From JBBIRT01 sp037441725 (GTDB taxonomy: Bacteria > Desulfobacterota > BSN033 > UBA1163): a stretch of 47,082 nucleotides of DNA. The notes under the pieces are model-generated. The model searched no databases and was not told where the DNA came from. It saw only the letters and a program-made list of their open reading frames with translations. Below are positions 1 through 10,000 of the stretch, piece by piece (positions within the stretch are counted from its first letter, which is position 1; every line of letters begins with the position of its first letter). Both the position numbers and the translations under genes were made by a program. The DNA lies in assembly GCA_037441725.1 (NCBI GenBank), contig JBBIRT010000006.1, positions 1 through 47,082 on the forward strand, written 5' to 3'.

Positions 1-1564
1 CCAAACAACTTGTTATTGGTCCGGTGCTATCACGTAACTTTAGAACAAGGTCAAAAATTTGAAATAGAAGTGGAAGGGGGAAAAGTAAAGAATGCATGGA
101 GCAGTGGAACCATGGCCCGGGGTTTTGAGACCTTACTTACTGGAAAAGACCCCCGTGACGCCTCCTTCGTAACCAGTCGATTCTGTGGAGTTTGTTACAG
201 CGTTCACCAATTGGCCTCTGCCCGTGCTTTGGATATGGCTTTTGGTGCAAAAGTTCTTTGGGGAGGAAATTTGATCAAAAACCTGGTCATGGGAGCAGAA
301 TATATCTATGACCATCCACTCCATTTTTATCAACTCAGTGCTCTTGATTACATCGATATCATGGCCGTTGCTAATTACAAAGGGAAAGATAAAGATTTAT
401 TGGCAGTTAAGAACAAGGTGGTCAGTTTAGTGAAGTCCAATGATACCTATCCACTGACCCCAAGATATAAACCCGATGGCTTCTGCGTCAAGGATCCTGA
501 AGTGGTAACTACTGCTGTCAAACATTATATCGATGCGATGAGGATGCATGCCCTGGCAAGGAACATGGGAGCTATATGGGGTGGGCGAACTCCGCATTAC
601 CAGAATATTGTCGTAGGTGGGGTCACCTCTTATCCAGATATTAATCAGGTAGCCAAGTTCCGTACCATGCTGGATGAGCAATCCAAATTCATCAATGAAG
701 TCTATATCTCCGATGTCCTGGCCTTTGGAACAGGTCCTCTTTGGGAGCTTGCCAAAGCAGGCATAGGAGGTGGTCATTATAACTATTTATCCTATGGGGC
801 CCTTGAAAAGGACCCTGAGGGAAAATCTCTTGTTTTTCCATCAGGTGTAATCATAGGATTGAATCCAGCCAATATCAAAATAGATCCATTTGATCCTCAA
901 AAAATCACAGAGTCGGTAAAATATGCATGGTATAAGGAGAATAAACCTGTTCATCCGTACCAAGGAGAACAAATTTTCGATCTCGATAAAAAAGAGGCCT
1001 ATTCCTTTGTAAAGGCCCCTCGTTATGATGGGAAAGCCATGGAGGTTGGACCATTGGCGCGAATGCTTGTGGCAAAGAATCCCACTATTCTTGGATTGGT
1101 GGCAAAAGGTGCAAAACCAGGTGTAGTCGCTCGTCATGCGGCAAGGGCCATTGAAACAAAGCTCGTTGTAGAGGCCTGCTACGAATGGTGTGATCAACTC
1201 CTTACCGAAATGACCAAACCAGGATTTAAAATCCATGATAAGGAGCATTGGGATCCTCCAGAAAAAGGCATGGGAGCAGGATTTTATGAAGCCCCAAGGG
1301 GAGGATTAGGTCACTGGATTGAAATCGAAGATAAAAAGATTAAAAATTACCAAGCTGTTGTTCCCTCGACCTGGAGCTTCTCCGAGAGACGAAAAAGGGA
1401 TGAGAGGACAGTATGAGGAGTCTCTGATAGGTGCTCCGGTACCTGATCCTGAGAATCCAATCAATGTCGTCCGGATTATCCGCTCTTTTGACCCATGCCT
1501 TGCCTGTGCCATTCACCTAATTGATCCAAAGACGAATGAAGTCCGCAAATTCCTTATCGAATGA
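1..1564 (+). CDS. [NiFe] hydrogenase large subunit, 5'-truncated and frame-interrupted
   Basis: Catalytic subunit of an uptake-type [NiFe] hydrogenase (H2 to 2 H+ + 2 e-). The N-terminal nickel motif RFCGVC lies near residue 58 of the main frame (10-1416). The C-terminal motif DPCLACAIH lies in another frame (to 1564) and is followed by a 15-residue tail that an endopeptidase would remove. Homologous sequence passes from the first frame to the second near 1383-1395: ...STWSFS then PRDEKGMRGQYEE. This implies about two missing bases or one extra. At the 5' edge the frame starting at base 3 reads KQLVIGPVLSRN, like the family's usual N-terminus, and joins the main frame near the TTT at 39-41, suggesting a second indel. 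The motif has Cys, not Sec, so this is not a [NiFeSe] enzyme. The small subunit is not visible and is probably upstream. The breaks could be sequencing errors or real decay. Confidence 0.85.
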
Positions 1565-1603
1565 TTGAATCATGATGACCATTTCTAAAAATCTTGAAGA
1601 AGG

Positions 1604-1628
1604 GGGGAGAGGAAAATAGGCTCTCCCC
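1604..1628 (+). promoter_or_regulatory. GC-rich hairpin between hydrogenase and endopeptidase genes
   Basis: A perfect 8-bp stem (GGGGAGAG at 1604-1611, CTCTCCCC at 1621-1628) has a 9-nt loop. It is followed by an AT-rich stretch without a true U tract. The only strong Shine-Dalgarno-like sequence before the next gene is inside the 5' arm. It could be a processing or partial termination element, or could limit translation of the endopeptidase. Confidence 0.45.
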
Positions 1629-1642
1629 TTAAAACTATTATT

Positions 1643-2089
1643 TTGGGAGTAGGGAATCTATTGCTTTCTGATGAGGGCGTGGGAGTACATGTGGCTGAGG
1701 AACTGATGAAGATGGACCTCCCGCCCGGGGTTTCTGTGGTAGAAGGGGGAACAGATGGGTTCCGTTTATTAAACATTATTACAGAGGCAGATCGCTTGAT
1801 TATCATTGATGCCGTAAAAGGAGGGGCTCCACCAGGATCGATCTATCGCTTCGATATTGGTGAGGTGAGAAATTGTCCATCTGGTTTTAAAACATCGGTC
1901 CATCAGATTGGAATCTTAGAGGTTTTAGATCTTTCTGAATTAATAGGCAAGACTCCGCATACCACAGTGATTGGCATTGAGCCCAAGTCACTGGAAATGG
2001 GAATGGAATTATCTCCTGAAATCAGGGAAAAAATTCCTCGGGTGGTTGAACTCATATTGAAAGAGTTGAAAGATGACCCAAAACATTGA
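1643..2089 (+). CDS. [NiFe] hydrogenase maturation endopeptidase (HyaD/HybD family)
   Basis: Nickel-dependent protease that clips the C-terminal tail of the large subunit after NiFe centre insertion. Visible family features are GVGNLLLSDEGVGVHV at the N-terminus (with the Glu used to sense nickel), IIIDAVKGGAPPG (Asp) and SVHQIG (His). The length of about 148 aa is slightly short. The family normally begins about 6 residues before LGVGN. The reading frame is open upstream to 1598 and encodes KTII before LGVGN, but contains no ATG or GTG. The start is therefore uncertain: TTG 1643, an ATT at 1637 or 1640, or an upstream ATG at 1572/1575 joined through an indel in the G6 run at 1602-1607. It lies directly after its presumed substrate gene and overlaps the hypF region. 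Confidence 0.85.
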   Translation: MGVGNLLLSDEGVGVHVAEELMKMDLPPGVSVVEGGTDGFRLLNIITEADRLIIIDAVKGGAPPGSIYRFDIGEVRNCPSGFKTSVHQIGILEVLDLSELIGKTPHTTVIGIEPKSLEMGMELSPEIREKIPRVVELILKELKDDPKH

Positions 2090-2103
2090 AGAATGATATT
2101 AGG

Positions 2104-4371
2104 ATGAAACGAGCTGAAATAGGGATTACCGGAATCGTCCAGGGCATCGGATTTCGACCCTATATCTACCACTTAGCCCAAAAACACTCCATTCGGGGAT
2201 GGGTATTCAATAATGAAAAGGGAGTCTTTATCGATGCAGAAGGAGAAGATGGACATCTTGAGCAATTTATTCGAGAAATTCCTAAACTTGCCCCACCTCT
2301 TGCCCGAATTGAGTCACTTCAAGTCACCCCATTAGAACCTATAGGCCATACTACCTTTGAAATCAAAAAGAGCAAAGAGGCCCAGGATAAATTTACCCTC
2401 ATCTCTCCTGATCTATCTACCTGTGATCAATGCCTTCTGGAGCTCTTTTCACCCCAGAACTTTCGTTACCGATACCCATTCATCAATTGTACCCTCTGTG
2501 GCCCAAGGTTCACGATCATTCAGGACATTCCTTACGATCGACATAAAACCACGATGGCTCCCTTTAGGATGTGTCCTGTTTGTCAAGAGGAGTATGAAGA
2601 TCCCTCTAATAGAAGGTTTCATGCACAACCCAATGCCTGTTCTCACTGTGGCCCTTCACTTTGTTTAAAGGATAGGGAAGGAAACGAGGTCTTGGGCGAT
2701 CCGATCGAAAATACCCTCGATTTTCTCATCAAAGGAAAAATCATAGCCATCAAAGGCCTGGGTGGATTTCACCTTGCCTGTGATGCCAAAAATCAAGAAG
2801 CAGTTTCTTCTTTAAGGTCACGTAAATTTAGAGAAGACAAACCATTTGCTGTAATGTGCCATGATATCAGTGAAGTTGAGCAGCATTGTGAATTGCTTGA
2901 GGAAGAAAAGAAACTCCTATTGAGTGTGGAGAGGCCCATTGTGATCCTAAGAAAGAAGAAAGAGACAGCCATAGCCCATGCCGTTGCTCCATATCAGAAT
3001 ACCCTTGGGGTCATGCTTCCCTACTCGCCTCTACACCATCTCCTCCTTCAAGGCCCACTTAAAACACTGGTGATGACCAGTGGGAATATCAGTGACGAAC
3101 CGATCTCCTATAAAAACGAAGAAGCCTTTCAAAGACTCTCTAACATTGCTGACTTTTTTCTCATTCACAATCGTGAGATTCATATGAGATGCGATGATTC
3201 AGTGACAAGAATCTTCGATGGGAAACCTTATGTCCTTCGTAGATCAAGAGGATATGTGCCTTTTCCAATTAAGCTCCCGTTCTCTATTGAAATGATTTTG
3301 GCCTGTGGAGGAGAGTTAAAAAACACATTCTGTCTAACCCGTGGTCAATATGCCTTTGTGAGCCACCATATCGGCGATCTCGAAAATCTCGAAACCCTCT
3401 CCTCTTTTGAAGAAGGAATCAAACATTTCAAACGGCTCTTCTATATTGAGCCTAAAGCAATAGCCTATGACCTCCACCCCGACTATCTCTCTACTCAGTA
3501 CGCCCTATCGATTCAAGAGATTCCAAAGGTCGGTATTCAACATCACCATGCCCATATTGTCAGTGCCATGGTGGAAAATGGGATTGAAGGGGATGTGATT
3601 GGAGTGGCTCTTGATGGAACAGGATTTGGACTGGACAAAACGATCTGGGGAAGTGAATTCATTAAGGCAAACCTTAAAGAGTTTGATCGATTGGCTCATT
3701 TGAAGAATGTTCCCATGCCAGGAGGATCAAAAGCGATTATAGAACCATGGCGTATGGCCATGGTTTATCTATTAGAGGCCTTCGGGAGTGAGATCTCACA
3801 ATTAAAGATTGATTGGATGAGAAGAATCGATTTTCAAAAATGGGATATCTTGATGAAGGCAATTGAGAAGAAGATTAATACCCCTTTGACGTCGAGCATG
3901 GGTCGACTTTTTGATGCTGTCTCCTCCCTTCTATCCATTAGGGATGAAGTCCATTACGAAGGTCAGGCAGCCATTGAACTGGAAATGATTGCAGAGCCAG
4001 CAGTAAGGGAGACGTATCCCTTCTCTATTCAGAAAGATGAAGAATCCATGTTGATCCATCCAACAGGGATGATTAGATCCATAGTTCACGATCTGCTCAG
4101 AGGAATTTCACCTTCCGTCATTTCAGGGAAATTCCATCGAACTATTGCTAAGCTCATTGTTGAAACCTGCGAGGCAATTCGATTCCATGAAGGATTGAGC
4201 CGGGTTGTTTTAAGTGGAGGGGTCTTCCAAAATATTCTCCTCCTTTCTCTCGTTACAGAGGGTTTAAGAAAGTCAGGGTTTGATGTCTATACCCACCATC
4301 TCGTCCCCACCAATGATGGTGGAATTTCATTAGGTCAAGCTGTCATTGCCCATATGAGGCTTTTTGGTTAA
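2104..4371 (+). CDS. hypF: Carbamoyltransferase HypF
   Basis: Makes the thiocarbamate on HypE from carbamoyl phosphate and ATP, the first step in building the CN ligands of [NiFe] hydrogenase. Domains in order: acylphosphatase-like (ITGIVQGIGFRPYIYHLA near the start); two zinc-finger units with paired CxxC (CDQC, CTLC, CPVC, CSHC, about residues 105-185); a YrdC-like domain (about 200-380); and a C-terminal Kae1-like domain with HHHAHI and the ALDGTGFG motif. The length of about 755 aa is normal. I chose ATG 2104 because family members start MKRAEI; the frame is also open from TTG 2086, which would overlap the preceding stop. Part of a hydrogenase maturation operon with hypCDE; hypA and hypB are not in the window. 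Confidence 0.95.
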   Translation: MKRAEIGITGIVQGIGFRPYIYHLAQKHSIRGWVFNNEKGVFIDAEGEDGHLEQFIREIPKLAPPLARIESLQVTPLEPIGHTTFEIKKSKEAQDKFTLISPDLSTCDQCLLELFSPQNFRYRYPFINCTLCGPRFTIIQDIPYDRHKTTMAPFRMCPVCQEEYEDPSNRRFHAQPNACSHCGPSLCLKDREGNEVLGDPIENTLDFLIKGKIIAIKGLGGFHLACDAKNQEAVSSLRSRKFREDKPFAVMCHDISEVEQHCELLEEEKKLLLSVERPIVILRKKKETAIAHAVAPYQNTLGVMLPYSPLHHLLLQGPLKTLVMTSGNISDEPISYKNEEAFQRLSNIADFFLIHNREIHMRCDDSVTRIFDGKPYVLRRSRGYVPFPIKLPFSIEMILACGGELKNTFCLTRGQYAFVSHHIGDLENLETLSSFEEGIKHFKRLFYIEPKAIAYDLHPDYLSTQYALSIQEIPKVGIQHHHAHIVSAMVENGIEGDVIGVALDGTGFGLDKTIWGSEFIKANLKEFDRLAHLKNVPMPGGSKAIIEPWRMAMVYLLEAFGSEISQLKIDWMRRIDFQKWDILMKAIEKKINTPLTSSMGRLFDAVSSLLSIRDEVHYEGQAAIELEMIAEPAVRETYPFSIQKDEESMLIHPTGMIRSIVHDLLRGISPSVISGKFHRTIAKLIVETCEAIRFHEGLSRVVLSGGVFQNILLLSLVTEGLRKSGFDVYTHHLVPTNDGGISLGQAVIAHMRLFG

Positions 4372-4397
4372 TTAAGGGAAAAAAAAGAGGTGATCCA

Positions 4398-4616
4398 ATG
4401 TGCTTAAGTGTCCCAGGAAAGATTATTAAAGTGAATAAGAATATGGCCCAGGTAGAAGTGGGTGGTTTTTTAAGGGAGATTTCTTTGGATCTCTGCCCGG
4501 AGGTATCCATCGGAGAGTATGTGCTTATTCATGCTGGGTTTGCTATCCAGAAAGTGGATGAAAAGGAAGCTGAAGAGACCCTGGAAATTCTGAAGAAGAT
4601 GGCAGAATTATCATGA
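4398..4616 (+). CDS. hypC: Hydrogenase assembly chaperone HypC
   Basis: Small chaperone (72 aa) that carries the Fe(CN)2CO unit with HypD and delivers it to the large subunit. It begins MCLSVPGKI; the Cys at position 2 is the essential conserved residue of the HypC/HupF family. A ribosome site (AAGAGGTGA) precedes the ATG. Its stop overlaps the hypD start by 4 bases (ATGA), indicating translational coupling. Confidence 0.96.
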   Translation: MCLSVPGKIIKVNKNMAQVEVGGFLREISLDLCPEVSIGEYVLIHAGFAIQKVDEKEAEETLEILKKMAELS

Positions 4617-5689
4617 AATTTATTGATGAGTTTAGGAATAAAGAAATTGCAGAGGGCCTGATTAAAAAGATCAGGAAGACCTCAACCCGTCCAATCCAGT
4701 TAATGGAGGTGTGTGGGACACACACCGTCTCTATTTTTCGGTATGGAATCCGGGGAATCCTTCCCGAACCGATTCGGCTGATCTCTGGTCCAGGCTGTCC
4801 AGTCTGTGTCACTCCTAACGAAGATATCGATCTGGCCATTGCCCTCTCTCGACAGAAGGATACCATCCTGACCACCTTTGGAGATATGATGAGAGTCCCA
4901 GGCTCTACCTCGAGTCTCCAAAAGGAGAAGGCAGAGGGAGGGAACATTCAGGTTATCTACTCCCCGCTCGAGGCATTAAAGATCGCAAAGGAGCATCCCA
5001 AAAAGAAGGTGATCTTCTTCGCTATTGGTTTTGAAACCACCTCTCCCACGATTGCGGTGGCCATTCTTCAAACCAAAAAGGAGGGATTAAAAAATCTCTT
5101 TTTCTTAAATAGTCAGAAGAGGGTCCCCCAAGCTCTCTTTGCCCTTCTTCAAGCCCATACGGTTAAGATTGATGGTTTTATCCTTCCAGGTCACGTCAGT
5201 ACGATCATTGGAATCAAACCCTATCAATTCATTGCGAAAGATTTTGGTCGCCCTGCGGTGATTACTGGTTTTGAACCCTTGGATATCCTTCAAGGGATTT
5301 TAATGTTGGTCCAACAGATCGAAGAAAATCATTCGACGATAGAGATTCAATATCGCAGGACGGTCCGAGAAGAGGGGAATCCCCTGGCATTAAAAAAGAT
5401 TGAAGAGGTCTTCGAAAGGGATGAAAGCCGATGGAGAGGCCTTGGATTAATTCCTGATACAGGATATCGTTTCAAAGACTCCTTTAAAGAGATGGATGCC
5501 CGTGGTTTCGACATAAAGGTGGAACCAACCCGGGAACATCCTGAATGCCTTTGTGGTGGAGTACTTCAGGGAATCAAGACTCCGTTTGAATGTGCTCTCT
5601 TTAAGAGGATTTGCAATCCGGAAAATCCTGTTGGCCCCTGTATGGTCTCAATAGAAGGAACCTGCCATACCTATTACAGGTTTGCTTAG
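4613..5689 (+). CDS. hypD: Hydrogenase maturation protein HypD
   Basis: Scaffold for assembly of the Fe(CN)2CO cofactor, working with HypC and HypE. Family signatures are CGTHTVSIFRYG, GPGCPVCVTPNEDID and a Cys-rich C-terminal segment (CLCGGV, CNPENPVGPC, CHTYYRF) that holds the [4Fe-4S] cluster. Length 358 aa is typical. It starts inside the end of hypC (ATGA) and is followed 17 bases later by hypE. Confidence 0.96.
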   Translation: MKFIDEFRNKEIAEGLIKKIRKTSTRPIQLMEVCGTHTVSIFRYGIRGILPEPIRLISGPGCPVCVTPNEDIDLAIALSRQKDTILTTFGDMMRVPGSTSSLQKEKAEGGNIQVIYSPLEALKIAKEHPKKKVIFFAIGFETTSPTIAVAILQTKKEGLKNLFFLNSQKRVPQALFALLQAHTVKIDGFILPGHVSTIIGIKPYQFIAKDFGRPAVITGFEPLDILQGILMLVQQIEENHSTIEIQYRRTVREEGNPLALKKIEEVFERDESRWRGLGLIPDTGYRFKDSFKEMDARGFDIKVEPTREHPECLCGGVLQGIKTPFECALFKRICNPENPVGPCMVSIEGTCHTYYRFA

Positions 5690-5706
5690 AAAACGGGGTA
5701 ATTCGT

Positions 5707-6717
5707 ATGTTAGAAGATAAGATTCTTTTAGCCCATGGCAGTGGAGGAAAATTCACCCACAATCTGATTCGACAGCTATTTTTACCAAAATTTTTCAACC
5801 CATCCCTTGAACCATTGGACGATAGTGCCAGGATTATCAATCAGGAGGGTTCTCTTGCTTTTACGACAGATTCCTATGTGGTTAATCCACTTTTTTTCCC
5901 TGGAGGAGATATTGGGAAGTTGGCCGTCTGTGGGACGATCAATGACCTTTCTATGGTAGGAGCAGTTCCTTACTACCTGAGTCTCTCTTTTATTATTGAA
6001 GAGGGATTCTCCATTGAACTCCTTAAAGGAATTGTCTCTTCCATCCATGAGATGGCTGAAAAAACAGGTGTAAAGATTGTGACTGGTGATACCAAAGTGG
6101 TGGAACATGGAGCAGTCGATCAATTGTTCTTGAACACGGCCGGGATTGGGTGGATTCAATCAGGTATAAATCTCTCTGGAAAAAACGCAAGGCCAGGAGA
6201 TTCCATTCTCCTAAGTGGTTACCTTGGGGATCACGAGATGACGATCCTTTCACAGAGGGAGGGGTTTAAATTTCGAGGAGATCTGATCAGTGATTGCGCT
6301 CCCTTAAATGATCTGGTCCAAAAGATGCTTGAGGTCTGCCCTACCATACGGTGTATGAGAGACCCAACCCGTGGAGGCTTAGCAACGACCCTAAATGAAA
6401 TTGCAGGGATGTCAAATGTAGGAATGGTCATAGAAGAAGAAAAAATTCCTGTCCGGGAATCCGTCAAAGGTATCTGTGAATTACTGGGACTGGATCCTCT
6501 TTATCTTGCCAATGAAGGAAAGTTGATCGCTATCGCTCCTTCAGAAAAGGTAGATCAATTGTTAGAGGTCATGAAAAATCATCCCCACGGAAGAGATGCC
6601 CAGAGGATCGGAGAGGTAACAGAGGAAAATCGAAAGAAAGTGATTCTAAAGACCCTGATTGGAGGTCATCGAATTCTGGATATGCTTACTGGAGGCCAAT
6701 ACCCAAGGATTTGTTGA
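5707..6717 (+). CDS. hypE: Hydrogenase maturation protein HypE
   Basis: ATP-dependent dehydratase that converts its C-terminal Cys-thiocarbamate to thiocyanate, the source of the CN ligands. The protein has the PurM-like ATP-binding fold (AHGSGGKFTHNLI at the N-terminus, GDTKVV, DPTRGGLATTLNEIA). It ends in GGQYPRIC, so the obligatory C-terminal Cys is present. The frame is open upstream, but ATG 5707 gives the usual start (LEDKILLAHGSGG) and 336 aa. Last gene of the hyp cluster; a weak terminator candidate follows. Confidence 0.96.
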   Translation: MLEDKILLAHGSGGKFTHNLIRQLFLPKFFNPSLEPLDDSARIINQEGSLAFTTDSYVVNPLFFPGGDIGKLAVCGTINDLSMVGAVPYYLSLSFIIEEGFSIELLKGIVSSIHEMAEKTGVKIVTGDTKVVEHGAVDQLFLNTAGIGWIQSGINLSGKNARPGDSILLSGYLGDHEMTILSQREGFKFRGDLISDCAPLNDLVQKMLEVCPTIRCMRDPTRGGLATTLNEIAGMSNVGMVIEEEKIPVRESVKGICELLGLDPLYLANEGKLIAIAPSEKVDQLLEVMKNHPHGRDAQRIGEVTEENRKKVILKTLIGGHRILDMLTGGQYPRIC

Positions 6718-6765
6718 ATTCCTTTTGATGCCTGAATTATCTTTAAGAATGGTATTTGCTCTTAC

Positions 6766-6792
6766 CTGCTTCAGGCAGACGAAGGCTTTTTT
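6766..6792 (+). terminator. Possible terminator after hypE
   Basis: Short alternative stems (CTGC/GCAG, or GCTTC with GAAG-GC) precede a run of six T at 6787-6792. The stem is weak, but it is the only terminator-like element between hypE and the fdh promoter. Confidence 0.35.
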
Positions 6793-6855
6793 ACCCCACT
6801 TTCCCAGTTAAAAGATTCTTTTTAAAAACTTTTTCAGAGCTCTTTAAAATTTTCC

Positions 6856-6883
6856 TTGACAAAAAATATTTTTGTGTTATTTT
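6856..6883 (+). promoter_or_regulatory. Sigma70-type promoter for the formate dehydrogenase genes
   Basis: TTGACA (6856-6861), a 16-bp spacer and TATTTT (6878-6883). Transcription would start near 6890 and leave a leader of about 140 nt before fdhA. A second -10-like box with a TG extension (TATAAT at 6940-6945) lies in the leader without a good -35. The 313-base gap between hypE and fdhA holds no other gene; a G7 run sits at 6973-6979. Confidence 0.6.
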
Positions 6884-6889
6884 TCACAA
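6872..6889 (+). promoter_or_regulatory. Rex-like operator overlapping the fdh -10 box
   Basis: The sequence is TTGTG-TTATTTTT-CACAA. The known Rex consensus is TTGTGAA-N4-TTCACAA; 12 of the 14 defined positions match and the right half is perfect. It overlaps the -10 element, a position suited to repression. Rex senses the NADH/NAD+ ratio. No rex gene is in the window. Confidence 0.45.
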
Positions 6890-7030
6890 GGAATTAACTA
6901 AATCTCACCTTAATCGTTTCGTTTAAAAATTTATTATGATATAATCAATCTAATTCGTATATAAAAAAGAAAGGGGGGGTTAAGAGTTATCTTATTTAAA
7001 AATTTTAAGAAAGGAAGGTGAACAATATCC

Positions 7031-10000
7031 ATGAAGATTACACGAAGGACTTTTCTAAAGATTTCAGGGGCCACAGCCGCAGGAACGTTGATGGGTGGAT
7101 TAGGATTTGATCTCTCCTCGGCTGAGCTCTATGCCCAAGAACTAAGAATTAAAGGAGCAAAGGAAACCACTTCAATCTGTTGTTATTGTTCCGTAGGTTG
7201 CGGGATCATTGTCCACACCGATGCCAATGGAAAGGTCATCAATGCAGAAGGTGATCCGGACCATCCCATTAGTGAAGGAGCCCTCTGTGCGAAAGGTGCA
7301 TCAAGTTATCAAATTGCGATTAATCCAAATCGACTCCAGAAAGTACGCTACCGGGCCCCTTACAGTACCTCATGGAAAGAGGTCAGTTGGGATTGGGCCC
7401 TGGATAAGATTGCATCTAATATTAAGAAGAGTCGTGATGCCAGCTTTATGGAGAAGAATGCTCAAGGTCAGGTGGTCAACCGGACCAATGGGATTGCTTC
7501 TGTTGGAAGTGCAGCATTAGACAATGAGGAATGCTGGCTTTATCAGAAATTCCTTCGGGCCTTGGGAATTATTTATATTGAACATCAGGCCCGTATCTGA
7601 CACAGCGCAACAGTAGCGGCTCTGGCAGAGTCGTTCGGGCGCGGTGCAATGACCAATCATTATATTGATTTTCGCAATTCAGATGTCATCTTGAATATGG
7701 GTGGTAATGTAGCAGAGAATCACCCTGTTTCCTTCAAATGGATTCAAGCGGCCAAGGACAAAGGAGCCATTTTTATCCATGTTGATCCAAGGTTTACAAG
7801 GACTTCTACAAAAGCTGACATTTTTGTCAGGCTCCGCTCAGGGACAGATATTGCCTTCTTGGGTGGAATGATTAAATATATTCTTGACCACAACCTTTAC
7901 GATGAATTTTATGTCAAGAATTACACCAATGCATCATTCATTGTAAATCCCAAATATAGCTTTGAGGATGGTCTCTTCTCAGGATACGATCCTGCCAAAA
8001 GGACCTATGATAAATCCACCTGGGCCCTTGAAAAGGATGAACAGGGGATTCCTAAAAGGGATATGACCCTTCAAGATCCCCGATGTGTGTTCCAGCTCTT
8101 AAAACACCACTATTCTCGTTATACCTTAGAAAAGGTATCTCAGATTACTGGAACGCCTGTAGCAGATCTTGAGAAAGTTTATAAGACCTATGGCACAACA
8201 GGTACGCCTGACAAAGCAGGAACTGTCCTATATGCTATGGGGTGGACTCAACACACCGTAGGGGTACAGAACATTCGAGCCATGTCTATCATCCAGACTC
8301 TTCTCGGAAATATGGGAATTGCTGGAGGAGGGGTCAATGCCTTGAGAGGAGAGTCCAATGTCCAGGGGTCAACCGATCAGGGACTGCTTTTCCATATCCT
8401 TCCTGGATATTTGCCAACGCCGCGGGCCCAGTGGCCAACCCTTGAGGATTACAATAAGACCACTCCCTCAACAAAAGATCCAAGAAGCATTAACTGGTGG
8501 AGACATCGACCTAAGTATCTGGTAAGCTTCTTAAAATCGATGTTTGGAGAAAAGGCGACCAAAGAGAATGATTTCGGATATCCATGGATGCCAAAGCTCG
8601 ATCCAACCCAAGATGCCTCATGGCTAAACCTCTTTGACGAGATGTATAAAGGAACTTTTACTGGCTTCTTTGCCTGGGGAATGAACCCTGCCTGTTCCAG
8701 TGCAAATGCCGGAAAAGTCCGTCAGGCATTAGCTAAGCTTGACTGGATGGTCAATGTCAATGTCTTTGACAATGAAACAGGGGAGTTCTGGAGAGGTCCT
8801 GGCATGGATCCAAAGAAGATTAAAACAGAAGTATTTCAACTCCCTTGTGCGGCCTTCATGGAGAAAGAAGGAAGTATTAGTAACAGTGGTCGCTGGATGC
8901 AATGGCGTTATAAGGCAGCCAACCCTCCAGGAGAGGCCCGTCCTGATGGGGATATCATGTATGAATTATTTAAAAAGGTTCGAGCTCTCTATGAAAAGGA
9001 AAAGGGAGCCTTCCCAGAGCCTATCTTGAATCTGAAATGGGATTATGAAACAGACGGCCATTTCGATATACACAAAGTAGCTAAGGAGATCAATGGCTAT
9101 GACCTCACAACAGGAAAATTAATGGCCAATTTTGTTGGCCTGAAAGATGATGGAACCACTTCTTGTGGCAACTGGCTCTATTCCGCCAGTTATACTGAGG
9201 CGGGGAATATGGCTGCTCGAAGAAAGAAGACCGACCCAACAGGTTTGGGTCTTTATCCAGAATGGTCATGGTGCTGGCCTTTGAATCGAAGGATCATCTA
9301 TAATCGGGCATCTGTCGATCTGGATGGGAATCCACGAGATCCAAAACGGCCGCTTCTCAGATGGGATCCCTCTGGAAAGAAATGGATTGGAGATGTCCCT
9401 GATAACGCTGTTCCCCCAATGGGAACCAACGGGGCCTATCCATTTATTATGAAACCTGACGGCGTGGCCTCAATCTTCGGGCCGGGTTTAAATGATGGAC
9501 CTTTCCCAGAGCATTATGAACCTCTGGAATGTCCTATTGAGAAGAACCTAATGTCCAGCCAGAGGATAAATCCTGTGGTCAAGATTTTTGAAGGAGGACC
9601 AGATTCCTTCGCCTCCTGTGACCCGAAGTATCCTTTTGTCTGCACTACCTATCGGGTAACAGAACATTGGCAGACAGGAGTCCTAACTCGATGGCTTCCC
9701 TGGTTAATCGAGGCTGAACCCCAGGTCTTTTGTGAGATGAGTTTAGAACTGGCTAAATTAAGGGGGATCAAAAATGGGGATCGGGTGATCGTTGAAACCC
9801 AGCGGGGTAAATTGGAAGCGGTTGCAATCGTCACCTCCCGATTAAAACCATTTACCATTGCAGGGCAAACCATTCATCAGATTGGCGTTCCTTGGCATTT
9901 TGGCTGGCTTCAGCCGAAGGATGGCGGAGAGAGTGCAAACCTCCTGACACCTACTGTTGGGGATCCCAATACTATGATTCCGGAATCCAAGGCATTCATG

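Noticed and set aside
1414..1416. TGA after the hydrogenase main frame as a possible Sec codon
   Set aside because: Homologous sequence continues in a different frame and the catalytic motif there has Cys; a frameshift explains it better.
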